Origin: Dysgonamonadaceae bacterium
GTDB lineage: Bacteria; Bacteroidota; Bacteroidia; Bacteroidales; Dysgonomonadaceae
Direction: 5' to 3'
Assembly: GCA_031254645.1 (NCBI GenBank)
Contig: JAIRUA010000031.1
Coordinates: forward strand, 124,001 to 188,000
DNA length: 64,000 nt
Shown: positions 43,874 through 51,389 of the stretch, piece by piece
How positions within the stretch are numbered: the stretch's first letter is position 1
Layout of the letters: every line of letters starts with the position of its first letter
Notes under the pieces: model-generated
Databases searched by the model: none
Told to the model about the DNA's origin: nothing
The model's input: only the letters and a program-made list of their open reading frames with translations
Made by a program: the position numbers and the translations under genes

Positions 43874-44206
43874 TTAAGGAAAAAAACAATTAAAAACACA
43901 GTCGCTCCATCTCCAGTCGCAAACAAGCTTTTCCACACAGAAATACAAATGTTTCGGGCAATCCATTGGAATAGGTACCCCATTCGAACATTCATAAAAC
44001 TTGGAGCAATCATTAGGATTGGGAAGGACAATGACAGCACCGTGGTTATGGGGCTCTTTTCCGCAAGCCCATTCGTTGACAAATCGAGTATTTGCTCCCT
44101 TATTATCCAAGTTTGCATACAACGGTATCACCACTAGGATACCTACACACACAGCAACCACGGCTACTAATAACAGTTTTGTTTTTGTTTTAAACTTCAC
44201 TTTCAT
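43874..44206 (-). CDS. small exported protein with a CBM14 (peritrophin-A, chitin-binding type 2) domain
   Basis: 110 residues: a membrane or signal segment (KLLLVAVVAVCVGILVVIPLYA) and then ACGKEPHNHGAVIVLPNPNDCSKFYECSNGVPIPMDCPKHLYFCVEKLVCDWRWSDC. The order PNDCSKFYECSNG...CP..LYF....VCDW...DC is the CBM14 signature, a chitin-binding fold known mainly from arthropod peritrophins and chitinases. The N-terminal part resembles the short leaders of NVEALA-type peptides of Bacteroides. Binding to chitin or to mucin-like glycan is inferred. It lies behind a thioredoxin-DUF1573 gene on the same strand. Confidence 0.75.
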   Translation of the reverse strand: MKVKFKTKTKLLLVAVVAVCVGILVVIPLYANLDNKGANTRFVNEWACGKEPHNHGAVIVLPNPNDCSKFYECSNGVPIPMDCPKHLYFCVEKLVCDWRWSDCVFNCFFP

Positions 44207-44281
44207 AAGCATTCTTTTTTAATGAGTAAATTGATTTATTTTGAATTTTTGGAACACGAAATTGACGTTCCAATTTATTTT

Positions 44282-45403
44282 CTATTCTACATTTGCCCGA
44301 ATAGTGATTGTTTGCATAGGTATTATTCCATTATTCGTAATCATCACATTTCGCAAAATCTCGCCTTGCTGCTCCGCTGTGAATTGTAGAAACAAATATT
44401 CTTCATTATCTGCTTCAATCCAATATCTTTTTTCACTCAATAGCATTAAACAGCTGCAACTAATGTTTATATCGTGAATTACAAGGATTTCTTTTCCTAT
44501 ATTTTTTAGTTTTATCCGAATATCTACTTTATCATTTAATTGTAAATCGCCTAAATGAATATGATTGGTCTCTACTTCCAATATTGGTATATTGGTGATA
44601 TCGAAGTCGGGATCTATTATTTGCCGGGATTCGAGAAACAAGTCGTTATATAGTATAGCGTGCCACGGCTCTTGAAAGGTAAGCATTTGTCGGGCAAAAA
44701 ATACGGCATCTTCCACATTGCCTCTGTTTTGTTCGTTTTGTATTTGTAGCCAAAGTGGGTAAGGATAATAAAGTGTTTGCATACTTTCTGCCAATTCGGT
44801 AGTAGCATCTTGTTTGTTTTTTATTTTGCGCTTTGCCGTCAAAATTAGATTCAACGCCTGCATAGTTTCTTCGCTTGTTATTGCGTCCGAAAAAAGCAGA
44901 TTGTTGCGATAACGTACACATTCCAGTTTGCCGTCTATGACATTTTTAATACATTCGGTGCCAGTGCGACTGGCACCTTGTACAATGGCTTTCAGTTTAG
45001 CTTCGGGCGAAAAAAGCAATGTGGTAGGTTGCGCCATAGAAGCGATAAATTGTTGGTACCATTTGTTTTGAGGCAACGTTACGTCTACAATATTGAAAAT
45101 GGCTTTGTTGCCAACAGAAAAACTGATGTCACCAAACAGTTTGTTGTGTAATATTTCGCAAGGTGGACAAGCGGGGTCGGTAATTACAATGGCGAAGTGT
45201 TTGTTCTCTGCGGCGGCTAATTGAGATATTTCTTCAAACGATTGTAGTAGATGCGAGAGGGAGTGCCTTGCTTGCAACTTAATAAAAGACAGGAAAAGCA
45301 GAGTGATATAAATATATACGTGATGTATTGCATAGTTTTGTTTTATTAGGGACGGTGCAAAACTACTACAAACGATTATTATACAGCTATTTTTCACTGG
45401 CAT
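44282..45403 (-). CDS. thioredoxin-fold plus DUF1573 domain exported protein
   Basis: 373 residues. After a hydrophobic N-terminal segment comes a thioredoxin-like domain (about 55-175) with the redox motif DPACPPCEILHNKLF (CPPC) and AQPTTLLFSPEAK (cis-Pro loop). A helical middle part follows, then a C-terminal DUF1573 (about 280-373): LEVETNHIHLGDLQLNDKVDIRIKLKNIGKEILVIHDINISCSC. DUF1573 is an Ig-like domain common in Bacteroidota exported proteins. It probably acts in disulfide or redox work outside the inner membrane. The neighbouring Cys-rich CBM14 protein would be a logical client (inference). Confidence 0.8.
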   Translation of the reverse strand: MPVKNSCIIIVCSSFAPSLIKQNYAIHHVYIYITLLFLSFIKLQARHSLSHLLQSFEEISQLAAAENKHFAIVITDPACPPCEILHNKLFGDISFSVGNKAIFNIVDVTLPQNKWYQQFIASMAQPTTLLFSPEAKLKAIVQGASRTGTECIKNVIDGKLECVRYRNNLLFSDAITSEETMQALNLILTAKRKIKNKQDATTELAESMQTLYYPYPLWLQIQNEQNRGNVEDAVFFARQMLTFQEPWHAILYNDLFLESRQIIDPDFDITNIPILEVETNHIHLGDLQLNDKVDIRIKLKNIGKEILVIHDINISCSCLMLLSEKRYWIEADNEEYLFLQFTAEQQGEILRNVMITNNGIIPMQTITIRANVE

Positions 45404-45444
45404 AGATTGACATTTTTATGGCAAAAAATGCGCAAATTATGGCA

Positions 45445-45684
45445 TTATTTGCCATTTTGATTTCTATCGTTGAAGTGTATCGTGAAAATTTCAAAAAAAT
45501 TGTGTTCCATCGCAATACAGATGTTCATGAGCAAAGCAGTATCCAAACTACTATTTTTTAGCATTTTCCCAAAACAACTTGGGTCTCGATTTACTTGTTC
45601 GGCAAGCCATTTTTTTGTTCGCCCCTCATTTTTCAATCTTTGACAGATAATGTCCCCGATATGTAATTGTGTATGTTTTTGCAT
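45445..45684 (-). CDS. small helix-turn-helix (XRE-like) protein (79 aa)
   Basis: The product QLHIGDIICQRLKNEGRTKKWLAEQVNRDPSCFGKMLKNSSLDTALLMNICIAMEHNFF looks like the short HTH proteins common in Bacteroides (pattern 'IGxxIxxRLxExGRsxxWxAxxLxxxRxxxYkiF'). It should bind DNA as a small regulator. An ATG at 45684 is chosen; the frame is open further upstream, but that part is not protein-like. It is transcribed towards the thioredoxin-DUF1573 gene and might control this group of exported proteins. Confidence 0.65.
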   Translation of the reverse strand: MQKHTQLHIGDIICQRLKNEGRTKKWLAEQVNRDPSCFGKMLKNSSLDTALLMNICIAMEHNFFEIFTIHFNDRNQNGK

Positions 45685-46034
45685 AAAAATAGCGTGAAAC
45701 TTTTTAAGTATCCCGCTCACAAAGGTATTTGACGAACCCACAACGACAGAATAAGAAAAAAGTCCACGCCAAATGCGCAGATATTTTATCTTAAATCCCT
45801 TCGTTGTAAAAATCGTCAAATTTCTGTGTGAGAAAGAAAAAGCTAAAATGCTCTGTTATTAAATAATTATATTTCTATTTTGTTTTTTCTATATCCTATT
45901 GTTTTATTTTTACAAACACAAAGATAGGCATTTTTTTAAATAAGATATCAAATAGCAGTATTTTTAAAGTGTAAAATATGATATTTATGAATAGAGAATA
46001 ATTAAACAACTTCCAATAGATGGATTTCAAAAAA
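45685..46034. other. AT-rich spacer between divergent genes
   Basis: No gene is convincing here. It contains AAAGATAGG and other AT-rich tracts and presumably the minus-strand promoter of the HTH gene. I see no conserved RNA or repeat. Confidence 0.3.
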
Positions 46035-46066
46035 TTTGCTCAATCCACAAAAAAACAATATCTTTG
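46035..46066 (+). promoter_or_regulatory. promoter of the CBM9-like gene
   Basis: TTTG (46035-46038), 20 nt, TATCTTTG (46059-46066), the exact Bacteroidota layout, with the ATG at 46082 only 15 nt on, so a very short leader. Confidence 0.8.
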
Positions 46067-46081
46067 GCGGAAAATAAAAAA

Positions 46082-46732
46082 ATGAACACATTGCAAATAC
46101 CAAAACAAAACATTTCGCAATGCGAAACGCTATTTGATAAAATCAACGTGATACGCACATATGGAGCCAAAGCCTTGATTAATCAAGTAAATTGGAAAGA
46201 CGAATTTCCCAAAACCTTGCCCGTTTCCGTGCAACTAGTGCACGACGGCAAACGGTTATATCTATATTATATAGTAACGGGCGAAAAACTCCGTGCCGTC
46301 AACACCAAAGATTTCGGATCCATTTGGGAAGATAGCTGTGTGGAATTTTTTATGCAACGCGAAGGTGAAAAAACGTATCGAAATTTCGAGTGCAATCCTT
46401 TGGGCGCATTGCTCGCCGCACATCGCGAAGCGAGAGATACCGCTCAAGACCTTGTGCACGAAATGCCGGCAATTGTTCGCCACACAACTATTTTTCACAG
46501 ATATAGCGATGACGAACAACAAGTGAGCGATTGGACACTTTATCTCGAAATTCCCAAAAAAGCATTGGGATTCGCAGAAAATGAATCGTTATCGGGACAA
46601 AAAATTCGCGCTAACTTTTACAAATGCGGCAATAACACACCGGAACCCCACTTTCTCAGTTGGTGCCCGATTGATTTACCCAAACCAAATTTTCACACGC
46701 CACAATTTTTCGGAACACTTGAATTGGTTTAA
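46082..46732 (+). CDS. CBM9-like carbohydrate-binding protein
   Basis: 216 residues with the CBM9-like beta-sandwich (DOMON-related): TLPVSVQLVHDGKRLYLYYIVTGEKLRAVN, IWEDSCVEFFMQREGEKTYRNFECNPLGALLAAHREARD and a C-terminal IRANFYKCGNNTPEPHFLSWCPIDLPKPNFHTPQFFG. There is no signal peptide, so this Bacteroidota form seems cytoplasmic. It is followed by a sugar-kinase-like gene across a repeat, suggesting a carbohydrate-related pair, but that is inference. The stop is inside the repeat. Confidence 0.8.
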   Translation: MNTLQIPKQNISQCETLFDKINVIRTYGAKALINQVNWKDEFPKTLPVSVQLVHDGKRLYLYYIVTGEKLRAVNTKDFGSIWEDSCVEFFMQREGEKTYRNFECNPLGALLAAHREARDTAQDLVHEMPAIVRHTTIFHRYSDDEQQVSDWTLYLEIPKKALGFAENESLSGQKIRANFYKCGNNTPEPHFLSWCPIDLPKPNFHTPQFFGTLELV

Positions 46733-46814
46733 AGTTTAAGAGTTTAAAGTTTAAGGCTCATTTCATTAAGTGCGAGTTTCAAACTTTAAATTTTTAAACC
46801 TTAAACCTTAAACC
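46727..46814. repeat. inverted repeat, TTTAAACCTTAAAC family (D)
   Basis: Left arm (46727-46757) GGTTTAAAGTTTAAG units, right arm (46780-46814) CAAACTTTAAA, TTTTTAAACC and CCTTAAACC units. The stop codon of the CBM9-like gene is contained in the left arm, as with prmA. The next ATG is 11 nt after the right arm. Confidence 0.8.
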
Positions 46815-46825
46815 AGATTATAATA

Positions 46826-47914
46826 ATGACAGAGAATAACAAACTAAAAAACATCGTTTCCCAATTCGTCGGAAGCGAAAAAGACATTACAGTTGAACCA
46901 CTTGGCAAAGGGCATATCAACGATTCGTATAAAGTGGTTGTCGATAACAAACCATACGTATTACAACGTGTCAATCACTACATTTTCAAAAATGTACCCG
47001 AACTGCAAAACAACATTCTTCGCGTAACCAATCATATTCGCGAAAAATTGAAAGCAAAAGGCGTTACTGACCTCGACCGTCGCGTACTTTCGCTCACGCC
47101 TACACAAAACGGCGAACTTTTTTACAAAGACGATGAAGGAAATTATTGGCGAATGATGCCTTTTATCGATAATAGCAAAAGTTACGAAGAAATCAATCCC
47201 GAACTTGCTTACCGCGCAGGATTGGCTTTCGGCGATTTCCAAAAAACATTGGCAGACCTTCCGGGTGGATCGCTGTTTGAAACCATTCCCAATTTCCACA
47301 ATATGGAATCGCGATTGGCTACTTTCCGTCAAGCGGTAAAAGATAACAAATCGGGGCGTTTGAGCGAGGTAGCGGATTTGGTAGCCGAAATCGAAGCGCG
47401 CGCCGAAGAAATGTGCAAAATTGAACGATTGGGTCGTGAAGGAAAATTACCAAAACGCACCAATCATTGCGACACAAAAGTAAACAATATTCTCTTCGAT
47501 GACAGCGACCAAGTGCTTTGCGTAGTAGATCTAGACACGGTAATGCCCGGTTATGTTTCGTCTGATTTTGGCGATTTCATTCGCACCGGCGCAAACAACG
47601 GAGCGGAAGACGACAATAATCTCGATAATGTTTCCGTAAACCTCGATATTTTTGAAGGATACGCCAAAGGCTATCTCGAAAGCGCTGCCTCTTTTTTGAC
47701 CGATGCTGAAATTGACAATCTCGCTTTCGGCGCTAAGTTACTGACTTATATGCAAACCGTGCGTTTCTTTGCCGATTATATTGATGGCGATTTGTACTAT
47801 AAAATTGCCTATCCCGAACACAATTTGGTGCGCACCAAAGCACAATTCAAACTTTTGCAAAGCCTCGAAAAGAATTTCGATAAAATGCAGGAAATTGTGA
47901 AGAAATATCATTAA
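46826..47914 (+). CDS. aminoglycoside-phosphotransferase-fold kinase (N-acetylhexosamine kinase-like)
   Basis: 362 residues. ATP-binding start EPLGKGHINDSYKVVVDNKPYVLQRVNHYIF, catalytic loop TNHCDTKVNNILFDDSDQVLCVVDLDTVMPGYVSSDFGDFIRTGAN (Brenner-type HxDxxxxN with DLDT as the metal-binding motif). This resembles NahK-like sugar 1-kinases and homoserine-kinase-like proteins. Bacteroidota homologues are near sugar metabolism genes. The substrate is probably a hexosamine; not proven. Confidence 0.8.
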   Translation: MTENNKLKNIVSQFVGSEKDITVEPLGKGHINDSYKVVVDNKPYVLQRVNHYIFKNVPELQNNILRVTNHIREKLKAKGVTDLDRRVLSLTPTQNGELFYKDDEGNYWRMMPFIDNSKSYEEINPELAYRAGLAFGDFQKTLADLPGGSLFETIPNFHNMESRLATFRQAVKDNKSGRLSEVADLVAEIEARAEEMCKIERLGREGKLPKRTNHCDTKVNNILFDDSDQVLCVVDLDTVMPGYVSSDFGDFIRTGANNGAEDDNNLDNVSVNLDIFEGYAKGYLESAASFLTDAEIDNLAFGAKLLTYMQTVRFFADYIDGDLYYKIAYPEHNLVRTKAQFKLLQSLEKNFDKMQEIVKKYH

Positions 47915-47916
47915 TG

Positions 47917-48035
47917 TAATAAATAATGTGCTAATAAATAATGTGCTAATGCAATTATCAGGATATAATCATTGCTTCTGCATTAGCATATTTGCACATT
48001 AGCACATTATTTATTTGCACATTAGCACATTATTC
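47917..48035. repeat. inverted repeat, GTGCTAAT family (A)
   Basis: Left arm (47917-47955): AATAAATAATGTGCTAAT units, right arm (47981-48033): TTAGCATATTTGCACATTAGCACATTATTTATTTGCAC units. The longest A-family copy here. The TTTG at 48014-48017 in the right arm is exactly 20 nt from a -7 box (48038-48045), so this copy seems to supply the -33 element of the next gene's promoter. Confidence 0.8.
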
Positions 48036-48045
48036 ACTACCTTTG
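48014..48045 (+). promoter_or_regulatory. promoter of the DUF177-rpmF unit, -33 box inside the repeat
   Basis: TTTG (48014-48017), 20 nt, TACCTTTG (48038-48045). The -7 context CTACCTTTGCACCG is identical to that of metK (27593-27606). The ATG is at 48072. Confidence 0.7.
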
Positions 48046-48071
48046 CACCGCTTTATTTTATAGAGGGAAAA

Positions 48072-48650
48072 ATGTCAAAGTTCAGCTTATATAAAATATC
48101 ACTCAAAAATCTTTCACAGGGAGTCCATACCTATGAGTATGAACTTGATAGGAAATTCTTTGAAGCCATAGATGGCGATGAAGTAAAGAAAGGAAATGTG
48201 AAAGTAACGGTAACGGTAAAAAAAACGTCATCAACATTTGAGTTCGACTTCACTTTAAAAGGAGTCGTACAAGTACCGTGTAGTAGGTGTTTAGATGATA
48301 TGAATCAAGAAATTGATTCGCACAATCGTTTAATCGTGAAATTTGGAACGGAATATTCTGAAGAAAGCGACGAAATCATTATTGTTCCCGAAGACGAAGG
48401 AGAAATAAACATCGCGTGGTTTCTCTATGAATTTATTGTTCTCAACATTCCGATTAAGCACACGCACGCATCGGGAGAATGCAACAAAACGATGTCTTCG
48501 AAATTGCGCAAACATCGCGCTGTAAGTACTGATGATGATTCTATGGAAGATGAAGAAGTTGCAGATGATGATTTTTCCGATGACAACAATTCATCAGTAT
48601 CCGATCCTCGATGGGATACCCTAAAAGAATTGAATTTTGATGATAATTAA
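48072..48650 (+). CDS. DUF177 (YceD) family protein
   Basis: 192 residues with the DUF177 core: GVVQVPCSRCLDDMNQEIDSHNRLIVKFG (CxxC motif) and the C-terminal DDNNSSVSDPRWDTLKELNFDDN. The family is linked to 23S rRNA/large-subunit metabolism and its gene is almost always next to rpmF, as here (61 nt apart). ATG 48072 lies shortly after a promoter. The C-terminal half has a long acidic stretch (DDDSMEDEEVADDDFSDDN). Confidence 0.9.
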   Translation: MSKFSLYKISLKNLSQGVHTYEYELDRKFFEAIDGDEVKKGNVKVTVTVKKTSSTFEFDFTLKGVVQVPCSRCLDDMNQEIDSHNRLIVKFGTEYSEESDEIIIVPEDEGEINIAWFLYEFIVLNIPIKHTHASGECNKTMSSKLRKHRAVSTDDDSMEDEEVADDDFSDDNNSSVSDPRWDTLKELNFDDN

Positions 48651-48655
48651 AAACG

Positions 48656-48675
48656 AGCTTCTATCATTTTAGAAG
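48656..48675 (+). promoter_or_regulatory. small hairpin between the DUF177 gene and rpmF
   Basis: GCTTCTA and TAGAAGC form a 7-bp stem with a 6-nt loop, 37 nt before the rpmF ATG. It could be an L32 autoregulation site or simply a processing site. Confidence 0.3.
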
Positions 48676-48711
48676 CAATAAGAAATATAAACAGATAAAA
48701 ATTAATATAAA

Positions 48712-48897
48712 ATGGCACATCCAAAAAGAAGACAGTCTTCATCAAGACAAGGAAAAAGAAGATCGCACGACCATGCCGAATTGCCTACTTTGGCAGTTTG
48801 CCCTAACTGCAGCGCTTGGCACATTTATCATACAGTATGCGGCGAATGTGGTTACTATCGTGGTAAATTAGCAATTGAAAAAGCAGCTACAGCATAA
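48712..48897 (+). CDS. rpmF: 50S ribosomal protein L32
   Basis: 61 residues: MAHPKRRQSSSRQGKRRSHDHAE and the zinc-binding CPNCSAWHIYHTVCGECGYYRGK, with four Cys in two CxxC pairs. Normal length. It is preceded by the DUF177 gene and followed by a strong terminator. Confidence 0.97.
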   Translation: MAHPKRRQSSSRQGKRRSHDHAELPTLAVCPNCSAWHIYHTVCGECGYYRGKLAIEKAATA

Positions 48898-48918
48898 CCC
48901 TTGTAAGTGAATGGTAAC

Positions 48919-48961
48919 AAAAGACCCTGAAAAGACTGATGGTTTTCAGGGTCTTTTTTCT
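48919..48961 (+). terminator. intrinsic terminator after rpmF
   Basis: AAGACCCTGAAAA and TTTTCAGGGTCTT pair perfectly (13 bp, 9-nt loop), followed by TTTT. It separates rpmF from fabH. Confidence 0.92.
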
Positions 48962-48982
48962 TATAACCAAATAGATACGATT

Positions 48983-49972
48983 ATGAAAACTTTGAATTCG
49001 GTTATCACAGGCATCGCATCTGCTCTACCGGAGTATCGACTTACAAATGAGGAGCTTTCTCAAATGGTAGATACGAATGACGAGTGGATTATGTCTCGCG
49101 CAGGCATCAAAGAACGACGCATTTTGAAGGGTGAACACCAAGGTGTTTCGGTATTGGGTACACAAGCCGTAAGCGATTTACTCAAAAAAACCAACACGAA
49201 ACCCGGAGAAGTGGATGCTATCATACTTGCTACCACTACGCCTGACCACTTTTTTCCCTCAACAGCTTCCATTGTAGCCGAACAAAACGGCATCAAAAGC
49301 GCATTTTGTTTGGATATGAGCGCAGCTTGTTCGGGATTTATTTTCGGATTGGAACTTTGCAACGGCTTGATTAAGACGGGAAGGTACAAAAAAGTAATCT
49401 TGATAGCTGCCGAGAAAATGTCATCAATCGTGAATTACGAAGATCGCAATACTTGTCCGCTTTTCGGCGACGGAGCAGGAGCGGTAATGATAGAACCCAC
49501 CGAAGAAAATATCGGCGTAATTGATGCAATCTTGCATACAGATGGCGTGGGATACAGCTATTTACATATGTTGGGAGGAGGATCAAAATATCCCGCTTCA
49601 CACGAAACCGTAGAGAAAAAAATGCACTATGTTTACCAAGAAGGTAAACACGTTTTCAAATATGCCGTATCGAATATGGCAGATGTATCTGTGGCTATTA
49701 TGAAGCGTAATAATCTGACAGCAAGTGATATTTCGTGGCTCGTGCCACATCAGGCAAATATGCGTATTATCGAGGCAGCACAACAACGCACCGGTGTTCC
49801 GATGGAAAAAGTGATGATAAATATTGAAAAATACGGCAATACAAGCGGTGCTACAATTCCTATTGCACTTGCCGAATACGAATCGAAACTCAAAAAAGGC
49901 GATAATATTATCCTTACCGCTTTCGGTGCAGGCTTCACTTGGGGAGCTGTGTATTTGAAATGGGGGTATTAA
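48983..49972 (+). CDS. fabH: 3-oxoacyl-ACP synthase III (FabH)
   Basis: Starts fatty acid synthesis by joining acetyl-CoA (or branched acyl-CoA) and malonyl-ACP. 329 residues. Catalytic residues: Cys116 in [12 protein letters not shown], His in [10 protein letters not shown] (about 257) and Asn in [12 protein letters not shown] (about 287). The ATG 48983 follows the terminator; earlier in-frame ATG at 48911 would read through the hairpin. DUF177-rpmF-fabH order is a common one. It converges with the proline dehydrogenase gene via a repeat. Confidence 0.95.
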   Translation: MKTLNSVITGIASALPEYRLTNEELSQMVDTNDEWIMSRAGIKERRILKGEHQGVSVLGTQAVSDLLKKTNTKPGEVDAIILATTTPDHFFPSTASIVAEQNGIKSAFCLDMSAACSGFIFGLELCNGLIKTGRYKKVILIAAEKMSSIVNYEDRNTCPLFGDGAGAVMIEPTEENIGVIDAILHTDGVGYSYLHMLGGGSKYPASHETVEKKMHYVYQEGKHVFKYAVSNMADVSVAIMKRNNLTASDISWLVPHQANMRIIEAAQQRTGVPMEKVMINIEKYGNTSGATIPIALAEYESKLKKGDNIILTAFGAGFTWGAVYLKWGY

Positions 49973-50082
49973 TGTGCTAATGTGCTAATAAATAATGTGC
50001 TAATGCAATTATCATATTGATTACAATTAGATAATCAGTGAACTTGCCATTAGCACATTATTTATTAGCACATTAGCATATT
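49971..50082. repeat. inverted repeat, GTGCTAAT family (A), convergent gap
   Basis: Left arm (49972-50007) and right arm (50048-50084) are complementary over about 36 nt with two mismatches, the best-preserved copy of family A, with a 40-nt loop. It connects the fabH stop to the proline dehydrogenase end. Confidence 0.85.
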
Positions 50083-51265
50083 AACTTCTTCTTCTTTTCA
50101 ACTCCGTTTCTATCAATCTCAACTCTCTACTCGACTGTCCTTTCACCGATGTATTTTCTTCCGCACGGCGGAAAAGATAGGGCATCATCGTTCGCACTTC
50201 GGCGTAAGGGATATATTTTATCACGTTATATCCTGCTTCGGCAAGGTTATAGGTGATGTGGTCGCTCATTCCGTAGAGTTGCGAGAAAGAAATACCGGGC
50301 TGATTTCTCGGCAATTTGTATTCGTCAATCAGTTCGGCGAGCAAAAGCGAACTCTTTTCGTTGTGCGTAGCCACCATAAAATCAATGGTTTCGTGGTGTT
50401 TTACGAAATAACAAGTAATGTCATCGAAATCGCGATCGGTTGTTACTTTATCGGGTTGGATTGGGTCAAGATAACCCATTGCGGCAGCCCGCGCACGCTC
50501 TTTTTCCATATATGCGCCACGCACAATTTTGAGTCCGAAACGAAAACCGCCGTCTAACGCCATTTGGTGGTGGTGTTTGATACGCTCAACGCTGTCGTGG
50601 CGATACATTTGGTAAGTGTTTTGTACAATGGCTTTTTCTTTGTTGTATTTCGCCATTAGCCTCATTATCAAATCGTCAAGCATTGGCTGAATCCACGTTT
50701 GTTCGGCATCAATCAATACAGGAATACCCAATTCGTAGCCTAATTTGAAGATTGATTCGATACGATTTTCCAACCGGTCAAATTCTGCCGCTTCAGCTTC
50801 TGTCAACGTTTCATTGGCACTCACTTTCGCCATTAAATCGAAACGACCAACACCGGTAGGTTTGAAAGCACTGAACGGCACGCTTTTATGTTCGTGTGCA
50901 TAACGAATAGTCTGCTTCACTTCTTCGGCAGTGGCATCAAAAATTTCTTCTTTTTCTTCGCCTTCGAGTGCGTAGTCGAGAATGGCACCTACATTTCGTT
51001 TTTGAAGACGATCAAGTGTTTTTTTACAATCTGCAATAGATGTTCCACCCACAAAATGTTTATAAATAGTAGCGCGTAAAATTCCTTTAATCGGAAAATG
51101 AATAGCAAAAGCGAAATTGACCAACCACTTGCCCAAATTGACCATCGCTTGGCTATTCATCACTTTGAAAAGATAGTAGGAACTGCGCAAATCAGTATTG
51201 GATTTGCCACGAAAGGCAATTTCGGAGTTGTTGAAATCTATCTTATTCAGTTTATTTGATTGCAT
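50081..51265 (-). CDS. proline dehydrogenase
   Basis: 394 residues with the flavin TIM-barrel (PRODH) fold: FSAFKPTGVGRFDLMAKVSANETLTEAEAAEFDRLENRIE, VLIDAEQTWIQPMLDDLIMRLM, FGLKIVRGAYMEKERARAAAMGY and the substrate-binding C-terminal RAEENTSVKGQSSRELRLIETELKRRR. It oxidises proline to pyrroline-5-carboxylate. The gene is divergent from pruA (124-nt gap), so both steps of proline breakdown are together and likely co-regulated. Confidence 0.93.
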   Translation of the reverse strand: MQSNKLNKIDFNNSEIAFRGKSNTDLRSSYYLFKVMNSQAMVNLGKWLVNFAFAIHFPIKGILRATIYKHFVGGTSIADCKKTLDRLQKRNVGAILDYALEGEEKEEIFDATAEEVKQTIRYAHEHKSVPFSAFKPTGVGRFDLMAKVSANETLTEAEAAEFDRLENRIESIFKLGYELGIPVLIDAEQTWIQPMLDDLIMRLMAKYNKEKAIVQNTYQMYRHDSVERIKHHHQMALDGGFRFGLKIVRGAYMEKERARAAAMGYLDPIQPDKVTTDRDFDDITCYFVKHHETIDFMVATHNEKSSLLLAELIDEYKLPRNQPGISFSQLYGMSDHITYNLAEAGYNVIKYIPYAEVRTMMPYLFRRAEENTSVKGQSSRELRLIETELKRRRS

Positions 51266-51335
51266 AGTTTTTGTTTATTAAAACATCCTCGAAAAGATAA
51301 TTTTCTTTTCGGACACAAAAATAGAACTTTTTTTG

Positions 51336-51343
51336 TATATTTG
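51336..51343 (+). promoter_or_regulatory. -7 promoter element of pruA
   Basis: TATATTTG lies 46 nt before the ATG. A clear -33 TTTG is not seen at 20 nt. The divergent proline dehydrogenase promoter must overlap this region. Confidence 0.45.
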
Positions 51344-51389
51344 TATCAGAAAATAAAACAAAAAAATATCACTAAAAACAAATCATTTT

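Noticed and set aside
48911..48982. Upstream start for fabH at 48911
   Set aside because: It would translate through the strong rpmF terminator and add 24 residues not found in FabH.
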